From contig DKVC01000150.1 in assembly GCA_002490995.1 (NCBI GenBank), forward strand, positions 1-12,177: a stretch of DNA of 12,177 nt. Reading direction: 5' to 3'. The DNA is from Lachnospiraceae bacterium UBA7188. GTDB taxonomy: Bacteria > Bacillota > Clostridia > Lachnospirales > Lachnospiraceae. Positions 1-7,224 of the stretch are shown in pieces; the stretch's first letter is position 1; each line of letters starts with the position of its first letter. Under the pieces are notes generated by a model, which saw only the letters and a list, made by a program, of their open reading frames with translations, did no database searches and was not told where the DNA came from. The translations under genes and the position numbers were made by a program.

Positions 1-1578
1 TTTGAAGGCCTTGCCATCTGGCAGGCAAAATCCCCTGACGGAGATTACAGGTACCGCAGCCTCCAGGGCACCCGCCCGGTCATCAGCCTGACCTTTGCCA
101 ATGTGAAGGAAACAAACTATCAGAATGCCAAACTGCGTATCGCCCAGATATTGACAGACTTATACCGCAGGAATTCCTTTTTGCTGGAAAGCGACGTGCT
201 GTCCGAGACAGAAAAGGCAGAATACAGGAATATGTCCATGGATATGCCTGAGGTCACTGCCACGATGGCGGTGTATAAACTGTCGGAATACTTTTACCGT
301 TACTATGGAAAAAAGGTCATCCTCCTGCTGGACGAATATGACACTCCCATGCAGGAAGCCTATATAAACGATTACTGGCAGGAACTGACAACCTTTTCCA
401 GAAATTTTTTTAACGCTGCCTTTAAGACCAACCCTTATCTCGACAGGGCAGTCATGACAGGGATTACGCGTATTAGCAGAGAATCCATTTTTTCGGATTT
501 AAATAATCTGACAGTTGTAACTTCCATTACAAATATGTATACGGAAAGTTTCGGCTTTACAGAAAGGGAAGTATTCACTGCTTTAAAAGAATACGGCATG
601 GAGAGCTGTATGGACGACGTAAAAAGATGGTATGACGGCTTTATATTTGGAAAAACACGAGATATTTATAATCCGTGGTCAATTACCAATTACCTGAAAG
701 AGGGGACACTGAAAACGTATTGGGCAAACACCAGTTCTAATAGTCTCATAGGAAAACTAACCCGTGAAGGAAGCAGAGAACTCAAAATAATTCTGGAAGA
801 CCTGCTCGAAGGCAAAACCTTTCGTGCCAGAATTGACGAACAAATCGTATTCAGCCAGCTACCCTATAATGAAAACGCCATCTGGAGCCTGCTTCTGGCC
901 AGCGGATACCTGAAAGTAGTAAATTATGTATTAGAAGATGACGGCAAATCAGAATACGAACTGGCACTGACAAATACTGAGGTCCAACAGACGTTTAAAA
1001 CGATGATCAATGGCTGGTTTGCTCAGTATACCCCCACTTACAATGATTTTGTGAAAGCCCTGCTTTTGGGCGACAAAAAGGCCATGAATCATTACATGAA
1101 CAAAGTCGCGCTGGCAACCTTCAGTTACTTTGATACCGGAAACAAGCCTTCCGAGTACACGGAGCCTGAACGATTCTACCATGGCTTTGTACTGGGACTG
1201 ATGGTAGACCTGGCTGGACAATATACAATTACTTCCAACCGCGAAAGCGGATTCGGCAGGTATGATGTCATGCTGGAACCCTGCACTGCGCCTTATCCCG
1301 CAGCAGGCATAAACGGCGAAACCGGAAGCGTCTCAGCCGGCATGAACAGCAGCAGATTGAATGCCGCCATAAATAATCGCGGTAAAGATGCAATTATTAT
1401 CGAATTCAAGGTTCACGACCCGGAAGAGGAGGAAACCTTGCAGGATACCGTGGACGCAGCGCTGGAGCAAATAGAAGAAAAGCGCTATGCCGCCTCCCTG
1501 GAGGCAAAGGGAATCCCCTCAAGCCGTATACGCAAATACGGTTTCGCATTTGAAGGAAAAAGAGTCCTCATCGGATAA
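1..1578 (+). CDS. AAA-ATPase-like / PD-(D/E)XK nuclease family protein, 5' end outside the window
   Basis: The frame is open from base 1, so the gene starts upstream; 525 residues are visible. Residues here are counted from base 1. The first visible residues (FEGLAIWQAK, then PVISLTF) match the part of the AAA-ATPase-like family (PF09820) that follows the P-loop, so the Walker A motif should lie just before the window. The Walker B-like ILLLDEYDTP has its acidic pair at residues 111-112. The C-terminus is a PDDEXK_9-type nuclease domain (PF08011): GRYDVML with D422, then IIIEFKV with E468 and K470. Between these two catalytic blocks sits a Ser/Gly/Ala/Asn-rich stretch (about residues 431-461) that is longer than I expect for the family. 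These proteins are multicopy in Clostridia and Bacteroidetes and their role is not settled; nuclease activity is inferred. The GTG at 103 is internal, not a real start. Codon use is AT-richer than in mutS2 downstream. I see no strong terminator after it. Confidence 0.88.
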   Translation, partial: FEGLAIWQAKSPDGDYRYRSLQGTRPVISLTFANVKETNYQNAKLRIAQILTDLYRRNSFLLESDVLSETEKAEYRNMSMDMPEVTATMAVYKLSEYFYRYYGKKVILLLDEYDTPMQEAYINDYWQELTTFSRNFFNAAFKTNPYLDRAVMTGITRISRESIFSDLNNLTVVTSITNMYTESFGFTEREVFTALKEYGMESCMDDVKRWYDGFIFGKTRDIYNPWSITNYLKEGTLKTYWANTSSNSLIGKLTREGSRELKIILEDLLEGKTFRARIDEQIVFSQLPYNENAIWSLLLASGYLKVVNYVLEDDGKSEYELALTNTEVQQTFKTMINGWFAQYTPTYNDFVKALLLGDKKAMNHYMNKVALATFSYFDTGNKPSEYTEPERFYHGFVLGLMVDLAGQYTITSNRESGFGRYDVMLEPCTAPYPAAGINGETGSVSAGMNSSRLNAAINNRGKDAIIIEFKVHDPEEEETLQDTVDAALEQIEEKRYAASLEAKGIPSSRIRKYGFAFEGKRVLIG

Positions 1579-1665
1579 AGGGACGGGAACCCATGCGGCA
1601 CAATCGGCGCGCCTTTTTGGGAAGTGAAGAGTTGCTTCCGAAAATAACACATAAAATAACCTTGA

Positions 1666-1680
1666 AAGGAAGTTTTCCTT
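1666..1680 (+). promoter_or_regulatory. Shine-Dalgarno of the Uma2 gene inside a 6-bp hairpin
   Basis: AAGGAA (1666-1671), loop GTT, TTCCTT (1675-1680) form a perfect 6-bp hairpin that ends directly at the ATG at 1681. The Shine-Dalgarno AAGGA is in the 5' arm, 10 bases from the start. The pairing is seen; that it lowers translation is inferred. The AT-rich TAAAAT at 1652-1657 just upstream could be a -10 box, but no -35 at the right distance is visible. Confidence 0.45.
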
Positions 1681-2244
1681 ATGAACGCAGTACAGCCACA
1701 GTCCCAGGTCATTACCCTGGAGCAATATGAAGCGCTTCCTGAAGATATCAGGGCGGAAGTTTTCGACGGGCAGATTTACTACATGGCCAGCCCGTCCCAG
1801 ATCCACCAGGAACTCCTGACGGAACTGCTTGTCTCCATCCGCAATTATCTCCGGAAAAAGGGCGGCAAATGCCAGATTTTTCCGGCTCCGTTTGATGTAA
1901 AGCTTTCAGGCCGCCCCCTCACAATCGTACAGCCAGACATCATGGTCGTGTGTGACAAAGGCAAGCTGGACGGAAAGCGCTGTAACGGCGCTCCGGATTT
2001 TATCATTGAGATTGTTTCCCCCGGCAATCCTGCGGATGATTACATCCGCAAGCTCTACTACTATAAAAACGCCGGAGTCCGTGAATACTGGATTGTGGAT
2101 CCGCACCGTAAAGCGGTAACAGTCAACTATTTTGAAGGAAACCTGCTGAACATCCCGTATTCCTTCGATGCCACAATCAAGGTAAATATCTATGACGATT
2201 TATACATTCATTTTCCTGAAATTACCGGCCTTCTGAATATTTAA
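1681..2244 (+). CDS. Uma2-family (DUF820) PD-(D/E)XK endonuclease-fold protein
   Basis: 187 residues, complete and of normal length for the family. The N-terminus (ITLEQYEALPED, then AEVFDGQIYYMASPS) carries the usual Uma2 opening with the glutamate and the Y-x-M-A-x-P-S block. The core has QPDIMVV with D86, then PDFIIEIVSP with E110, followed by K124 and YYYKNAGVREYWIVDP. This is the family's variant of the PD-(D/E)XK site, in which the lysine is displaced to the following helix. Uma2 proteins are predicted nucleases, abundant in cyanobacteria and found in Firmicutes; their substrate is unknown, and no membrane or DNA-binding segment is added here. The ATG at 1681 is supported by AAGGA at 1666-1670. 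The gene lies 102 bases after another PD-(D/E)XK protein and 98 bases before mutS2. Its base composition is closer to the upstream gene than to mutS2, which suggests an accessory origin. Confidence 0.9.
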   Translation: MNAVQPQSQVITLEQYEALPEDIRAEVFDGQIYYMASPSQIHQELLTELLVSIRNYLRKKGGKCQIFPAPFDVKLSGRPLTIVQPDIMVVCDKGKLDGKRCNGAPDFIIEIVSPGNPADDYIRKLYYYKNAGVREYWIVDPHRKAVTVNYFEGNLLNIPYSFDATIKVNIYDDLYIHFPEITGLLNI

Positions 2245-2302
2245 AACAAAAGCAGGCATGGATACGGAAAATACCCGATGCACCCGAATACGGAAACAGT
2301 GG

Positions 2303-2336
2303 TGAGCGAAAGGTTCCTGCTTCGCTCAAAAAGGAG
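2303..2336 (+). promoter_or_regulatory. 8-bp hairpin and ribosome binding site in front of mutS2
   Basis: TGAGCGAA (2303-2310) and TTCGCTCA (2321-2328) are a perfect 8-bp inverted repeat with a 10-base loop. It is followed at once by AAGGAG (2331-2336), six bases before the mutS2 ATG. The stem is followed by A's, not T's, on the plus strand, so it is not a plus-strand terminator. The rest of the 98-base gap (2245-2302) holds no recognisable promoter. Confidence 0.4.
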
Positions 2337-2342
2337 TAGAAA

Positions 2343-4730
2343 ATGAACGAAAAAGTATTAAAAACCTTAGAATATACCAAAATAATAGAAATGCTGGCAA
2401 ACAAAGCCAACTCCGCCCCCGGCAAAAAGCTCTGCCGGGAGCTGGTTCCCTCCACGGACCTGGAGGAAATCAAGCAAAACCAGCGCAATACCGCCGATGC
2501 CCTGCGCCGCCTGTTCAAGCTGGGCAGCACCTCCTTCGGCAACAACAAGGACTTGGGAATAACCCTCCGTTCCCTGGAGATTGGCTCCGCCCTGTCCATC
2601 CCGGAGCTGCTCAGCATTGCAGGCTTACTGGACAATGTAACCCGTATCAAGGCCTACGGCAAACGCAACCGGGATGATGAGCCCAATGACACCCTGGACG
2701 AATATTTTGAACAGCTCACTCCCTTAACCCAGCTGGCCAACGAAATCCACCGCTGCATCCTCTCCGAGGACGAAATCGCGGATGACGCCAGCCCGAAATT
2801 GAAAAGCATCCGCCGTTCCATACTGCAGACAGGTGACAAAATCCACACCCAGCTTACCTCCATGCTGGGAGGTTCCTACCGCACTTACCTCCAGGATGCC
2901 GTCATCACCATGCGCAACAACCGCTACTGCATCCCCATCAAGGCGGAGTACAAGGGACAGGTAAACGGCATGATACACGACCAGTCCGCCACTGGCTCCA
3001 CCTACTTTATCGAGCCTGCCGCCGTCGTGGAGCTGAACAACAGGCTGCGGGAGCTGGAACTGGAGGAAAAGGAGGAAATCGGCCGCATTCTTGCCGACTT
3101 AAGCTCCCAGGCAGCCGTCCACACGGAAGAGCTGGAATGCAACCTGAAGACCATGACGCTCCTGGACTTCATTTTCGCCAAGGCGGAGCTGGCTATGGAA
3201 ATGAATGCCACGGAGCCCCTGTTCAACGATGAACACTGCATTAATATAAGGAAAGGACGCCATCCCCTGCTGGATAAGAAGAAGGTGGTTCCCATCGACA
3301 TTCACCTGGGAAGGGATTTCGACCTGCTGGTCATCACCGGCCCCAACACGGGAGGCAAGACCGTCTCCCTGAAGACAGTGGGGCTATTTACCCTGATGGG
3401 CCAGGCCGGCCTGCATATTCCTGCGCTGGACCGTTCGGAACTCTCCATTTTTACGGAGGTTTACGCGGATATCGGAGACGAGCAGAGCATCGAACAGAGC
3501 CTCTCCACCTTCTCCTCCCATATGAAGCGGATTGTGTATATCCTGAAGCATGCGGACGCGGATTCCCTCTGCCTGTTCGATGAACTGGGGGCAGGCACGG
3601 ATCCCACGGAGGGCGCCGCCCTTGCCATCGCTATTTTAAGCTACCTCCACGACAGGGGTATCCGCACCATGGCAACCACCCACTACAGCGAGCTGAAGAT
3701 ATACGCCCTCTCCACTTCCTTCGTGGAGAATGCCTGCTGCGAATTCAATGTGGAAACGCTGCAGCCCACCTACCGGCTGCTTATCGGCATCCCCGGGAAG
3801 AGCAACGCCTTCGCCATCTCCTCCAAGCTGGGCCTGCCGGAAGAAATCATAGGCGCAGCCAGGGAACAGATCGGCCAGGAGGACAAAACTTTCGAGGATG
3901 TCATCGCCGACCTGGAGCAGAGCCGTGTCACCATAGAAAAGGATAAGCTGGAAATCGCACAGTATAAGGAAAGCATCCGCGGCCTGCAGGAGCAGCTGAA
4001 GCAGAAAAACCAGAAAATCGACCAGGCTAAGGATAAAATCCTGCGGGAAGCCAATGAAAAAGCCCGGGATATCCTCCAGGAAGCAAAGGAAATTGCGGAC
4101 GAAACCATACGGGATTTTAACAAGGCAGGCTCCGGCTCGGATATCCGGGATCTGGAAAAAAAGCGCCAGAAGGTCCGGGACAAAATCAGCGAGAAAAACG
4201 AACGCCTTTCCGTAGGCGGCAGCCCCTTAAAAGCCCCGGAAAAGAAAACCGTGGACCCCAAAAAGCTGAAAAAGGGCGACGCCGTAAAGATTATTTCCAT
4301 GGGTCTGAAAGGTACGGTCAGCACACTGCCTGACGCAAAAGGCTCCCTGTTCGTACAGTGCGGCATCATCCGCACCCACACCAACGTGAAAGACCTGGTG
4401 TACGCCGAAGAAGAGACCGTCACCGCTCCCGCACTGCAGCGCAGCAATTCCGGTTCCGGCAAGCTCAAGATGTCCAAGACACTCTCCATCTCCACGGAGA
4501 TTAACCTGCTTGGCAAGACAGTGGACGAAGCCCTCGCCGCCCTGGACAAATACCTGGACGACGCTTACCTGGCACACCTGCCCAGCGTCCGCGTAGTACA
4601 CGGCAAAGGGACAGGCGCCCTGCGGAATGCCGTACACGGACATTTAAAGCGCCTGAAATACGTAAAGGAATACCGTCTGGGCGAATACGGTGAAGGAGAC
4701 TCCGGCGTTACCATTGTGACTTTCAAATAG
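2343..4730 (+). CDS. mutS2: MutS2, DNA mismatch-repair-like ATPase with Smr domain
   Basis: 795 residues, the normal length for MutS2. In order: N-terminal core/lever region (about 1-290, with the MutS2-type TMRNNRYCIPIK and GxIHDQSATGSTYFIEP at 189-224); ABC-type ATPase with Walker A GPNTGGKT at 333-340, a signature-like SLSTFSSHM at 386-394, Walker B LCLFDELGAGTDP at 409-421 (D413, E414) and a TTH switch near 445-447; a long Glu/Lys-rich coiled coil at about 510-620; a small beta-rich linker domain at 640-690; and a C-terminal Smr domain from about 715. MutS2 lacks the mismatch-reading domain of MutS; it is linked to suppression of recombination and, in Bacillus subtilis, to rescue of collided ribosomes. 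The Smr HGKGTG motif (753-758) is intact, but the usual LDLRG reads INLLG (720-724), losing the Asp and Arg tied to nuclease activity. The start is fixed by AAGGAG six bases upstream. The gene is C/G-rich at third positions, unlike the two genes before it. Confidence 0.97.
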   Translation: MNEKVLKTLEYTKIIEMLANKANSAPGKKLCRELVPSTDLEEIKQNQRNTADALRRLFKLGSTSFGNNKDLGITLRSLEIGSALSIPELLSIAGLLDNVTRIKAYGKRNRDDEPNDTLDEYFEQLTPLTQLANEIHRCILSEDEIADDASPKLKSIRRSILQTGDKIHTQLTSMLGGSYRTYLQDAVITMRNNRYCIPIKAEYKGQVNGMIHDQSATGSTYFIEPAAVVELNNRLRELELEEKEEIGRILADLSSQAAVHTEELECNLKTMTLLDFIFAKAELAMEMNATEPLFNDEHCINIRKGRHPLLDKKKVVPIDIHLGRDFDLLVITGPNTGGKTVSLKTVGLFTLMGQAGLHIPALDRSELSIFTEVYADIGDEQSIEQSLSTFSSHMKRIVYILKHADADSLCLFDELGAGTDPTEGAALAIAILSYLHDRGIRTMATTHYSELKIYALSTSFVENACCEFNVETLQPTYRLLIGIPGKSNAFAISSKLGLPEEIIGAAREQIGQEDKTFEDVIADLEQSRVTIEKDKLEIAQYKESIRGLQEQLKQKNQKIDQAKDKILREANEKARDILQEAKEIADETIRDFNKAGSGSDIRDLEKKRQKVRDKISEKNERLSVGGSPLKAPEKKTVDPKKLKKGDAVKIISMGLKGTVSTLPDAKGSLFVQCGIIRTHTNVKDLVYAEEETVTAPALQRSNSGSGKLKMSKTLSISTEINLLGKTVDEALAALDKYLDDAYLAHLPSVRVVHGKGTGALRNAVHGHLKRLKYVKEYRLGEYGEGDSGVTIVTFK

Positions 4731-4752
4731 CAGACCGGCGAGTAAAAGTATA

Positions 4753-4781
4753 CCGACCTGCTCCGAGCCAAAATATATACT
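4753..4781 (+). promoter_or_regulatory. possible promoter for the two-component operon
   Basis: TATACT (4776-4781) matches five of six -10 positions; 17 bases upstream CCGACC (4753-4758) matches three of six -35 positions. It would give a leader of about 170 bases. The leader contains the inverted repeat GCGCAT (4824-4829)/ATGCGC (4861-4866). The region 4731-4958 has no gene on either strand that I can support and no clear terminator for mutS2. The -35 is poor, so this is only a candidate. Confidence 0.25.
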
Positions 4782-4958
4782 CACGGCCAAAAACAATTGC
4801 CAGCAAAAACGTATAACGAGCGGGCGCATCTGTATTGCAGAACAGAAAAACGGCAAACGAATGCGCTCGCGAGTACAGCAACATGTCAACAGCCCCGAAC
4901 CTGAAATCCCATGGCATTCATGTTTCGGGACAACACTTTTCATCAAAAAGGATACAAA

Positions 4959-5663
4959 ATGGCAACCAAACAAAAAATTTTAATCGTAGACGATGACAAC
5001 AACATTGCCGAACTGATCGCCCTGTACCTGACAAAGGAGTGCTACGAAACCATGATTGTAAATGACGGAGAGTCCGTACTTCCCGCCATGGGAAGCTTTT
5101 CCCCCAACCTGATCCTGCTGGACATCATGCTCCCGGGAATAGACGGCTACCAGGTATGCCGGGAACTGCGGACCAAATATTCCGTCCCCATCATTATGCT
5201 CTCCGCAAAGGGCGAAGTGTTCGACAAGGTGCTCGGGCTGGAACTGGGCGCCGACGACTATATCGAAAAGCCCTTTGACACCAAGGAACTGGTGGCCCGG
5301 GTGAAGGCCGTGCTGCGCCGCTACAAGCCCGCTGCCCCCTCTCCCGCCGGCTCCGGTGAAAAATGCGTACAGTACGCGGACCTTTCCATCAACCTGACCA
5401 ATTATTCCGTGCAGTACAAAGGGCGCACCATAGACATGCCCCCCAAGGAGCTGGAGCTTCTCTACTTCCTTGCGTCCTCCCCCAACCATGTCTTCACCAG
5501 GGAGCAGCTGCTGGATCAGCTCTGGGGCTATGAGTATATCGGCGACACCCGCACGGTGGACGTCCACATCAAACGCCTCCGGGAAAAAATTAAGGATCAT
5601 GCCAACTGGAAAATCAGCACCATCTGGGGCGTGGGCTACAAATTTGAGGTACGGAACACATGA
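4959..5663 (+). CDS. OmpR/PhoB-family response regulator
   Basis: 234 residues. The receiver domain (about 4-118) has the acidic pocket D11-D13, phospho-acceptor D55 in LILLDIMLPG, S82 at the switch Thr/Ser position and K104 in EKPF. The C-terminal winged-helix DNA-binding domain (about 132-230) has PPKELELLYFLASSPN, the recognition-helix region TRTVDVHIKRLREK, and the closing WGVGYKFE of the OmpR class. The frame is open further upstream to an ATG at 4911, but the ATG at 4959 is chosen: AAGGA at 4948-4952 is six bases before it, and the receiver fold begins immediately after. The stop overlaps the ATG of the histidine kinase by four bases, so the two are translationally coupled and work as a pair. 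The receiver is VanR-like in general character; the target genes cannot be read from the sequence. Confidence 0.96.
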   Translation: MATKQKILIVDDDNNIAELIALYLTKECYETMIVNDGESVLPAMGSFSPNLILLDIMLPGIDGYQVCRELRTKYSVPIIMLSAKGEVFDKVLGLELGADDYIEKPFDTKELVARVKAVLRRYKPAAPSPAGSGEKCVQYADLSINLTNYSVQYKGRTIDMPPKELELLYFLASSPNHVFTREQLLDQLWGYEYIGDTRTVDVHIKRLREKIKDHANWKISTIWGVGYKFEVRNT

Positions 5664-7081
5664 AAAAGACCCTTTACCCGAAATTCATACTGGCATATTT
5701 TATCTTCGGCGTGTTCAGCTTCATCATTGTCACCACCTTTGTGCCCAGTATGACAAGGGAACTGTTGGTGCGGGAAAAGGCCGAACACCTCTATGTGGAA
5801 GCCTCCCGCATCTCCGACACCTACGCCACCGGTCTGTACGCCAGCGAGACGGATCTGGAGACCGTGAAGGAGCAGCTGGATTCCCTGGCAATCTACCTGG
5901 ATTCCACCATCCGCATCATCAACCCTTCGGGCCGCCTGGTGCTGGACACGGGCCGCCCTCTGAACGTGGAGGAGGAAGTCACCATAGAAAACTTTGACCC
6001 CACCGCCACCAGCGGCTCCTATTACATGGTAAACGACTTTTTCGGCAATTTTGACCAGGAAATGATAAGTGTCTTTTCCCCTATAACTTATCGCTATATG
6101 GTGAAGGGCTATGTGGTTATCCACTGCAGCATGGCGGAAATCCAGGAATCCTGCAACAGCATGCTGAACATTTCCTATATCACTCTTGTCATCCTGCTCC
6201 TGCTGTCCCTGATTATCCTGATTTTTTTCACGGAAATGGTGTACATCCCTCTGCGGAAAATTACCTATGCCACAGAGCAGTATGCCGCCGGGAACATGCA
6301 CTATGAATTCCAGGTGGAAAGCGACGACGAGATTGGCTACCTGGCTGCCTGCCTGAATTACATGGCCAGCCAGATTGCAGGCGCAGAGGACGACCAGAAA
6401 AAATTCGTGGCCAATGTCTCCCACGATTTCCGTTCCCCCCTGACCTCTGTCCGGGGATACCTGGAGGCCATGATTGACGGCACCATTCCCCCGGAAATTC
6501 ACGACAAGTATCTGAAAATTGTATTGAGCGAGACGGAACGGCTGACCAAGCTGACCAACAGTCTCCTCTCCCTGAACAACCTGAACACCAAAGGAATGCT
6601 GCTGGACCGCACGGATTTCGACATCAACAGCGTGCTGCGCGCCACTGCCGTCTCCTTCGAAGGCACCTGCCGGAAGAAAACCATTGTCATCGAAATGGTG
6701 CTCACCGGGGACGAGTTGTACGTATATGCGGATATGGAAAAAATCCAGCAGGTTCTTTACAACCTGCTGGATAATGCCATCAAATTCAGCCATCCTGATT
6801 CCGTGATCAAGGTGGAAACCTCAGTGAAGAACAATAAGCTCTTCGTCTCCGTCAAGGACAGCGGAATCGGCATCCCGAAGGAAGACCTGAAGCTGATCTG
6901 GAACCGTTTCTACAAATCCGACCTGTCCCGGGGCAAGGATAAAAAAGGAACGGGGCTGGGGCTTTCCATCGTGAAGGAAATCATCAACTGCCACGGAGAG
7001 AATATCAATGTCATCAGCACGGAGGGCGCGGGGAGCGAGTTCATCTTTTCCCTGCCGCTGTCCGAGGATGAGGAGGACTGA
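5660..7081 (+). CDS. membrane sensor histidine kinase, partner of the preceding regulator
   Basis: 473 residues. Helix 1 is about 8-29, an extracytoplasmic sensor region runs from about 30 to 168, and helix 2 is about 172-194 (TLVILLLLSLIILIFF). Then come a HAMP domain (about 196-245, YIPLRKITYATEQYAAGNM), HisKA with phospho-acceptor H255 in NVSHDFRSPLTSVRGYLEAM, and the HATPase_c domain with N box NLLDNAIKF (368-376), G1 DSGIGIP (400-406), F box WNRFYKSD and G2 GTGLGLS (430-436). All catalytic boxes are intact, so it should be an active kinase. The sensor region contains repeated ILDSTIRI/IINPSGRLVLDTG-type strands that suggest a Cache/PAS-like fold, but no ligand can be named. Translation starts inside the regulator's stop (ATGA), with GAGG at 5646-5649 ten bases upstream. 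The gene ends 143 bases before a convergent gene. Confidence 0.95.
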   Translation: MKKTLYPKFILAYFIFGVFSFIIVTTFVPSMTRELLVREKAEHLYVEASRISDTYATGLYASETDLETVKEQLDSLAIYLDSTIRIINPSGRLVLDTGRPLNVEEEVTIENFDPTATSGSYYMVNDFFGNFDQEMISVFSPITYRYMVKGYVVIHCSMAEIQESCNSMLNISYITLVILLLLSLIILIFFTEMVYIPLRKITYATEQYAAGNMHYEFQVESDDEIGYLAACLNYMASQIAGAEDDQKKFVANVSHDFRSPLTSVRGYLEAMIDGTIPPEIHDKYLKIVLSETERLTKLTNSLLSLNNLNTKGMLLDRTDFDINSVLRATAVSFEGTCRKKTIVIEMVLTGDELYVYADMEKIQQVLYNLLDNAIKFSHPDSVIKVETSVKNNKLFVSVKDSGIGIPKEDLKLIWNRFYKSDLSRGKDKKGTGLGLSIVKEIINCHGENINVISTEGAGSEFIFSLPLSEDEED

Positions 7082-7155
7082 GCACCTTTCCCACGCACCT
7101 CCAACCCCTCCGCGCCCGGTCTGTTCTCAGGCCAGGCATTTCAGCGAGAAATTGA

Positions 7156-7206
7156 TGAAGCAAGGCTTCAGGAAGCACCGTAAGCGGAAAATCAGGGCTG
7201 ATTTCC
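7156..7206. terminator. two hairpins in the convergent gap, possible bidirectional terminator
   Basis: Between the kinase stop (7081) and the stop of the opposing gene (7225) are TGAAGC-AAG-GCTTCA (7156-7170), a perfect 6-bp stem, and GGAAAATCA (7186-7194) against TGATTTCC (7199-7206), a stem with one bulged A. Neither is followed by a T-run on either strand, so if they terminate transcription they are not classical intrinsic terminators. Confidence 0.25.
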
Positions 7207-7224
7207 TCCGGGAGAGCGGATTCC

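Noticed and set aside
1603..1625. GGCGCGCC followed by TTTTT as terminator of the first gene
   Set aside because: The 8-base palindrome has no room for a loop; no longer stem surrounds it.
4911..4958. Upstream start of the response regulator at 4911
   Set aside because: There is no Shine-Dalgarno there, and the added residues precede the receiver fold; the ATG at 4959 has AAGGA at the right distance.
5636..6793. 385-codon minus-strand ORF opposite the histidine kinase
   Set aside because: The His/Gln/Val-rich translation is the usual shadow of a GC-rich kinase gene, which is itself fully intact.
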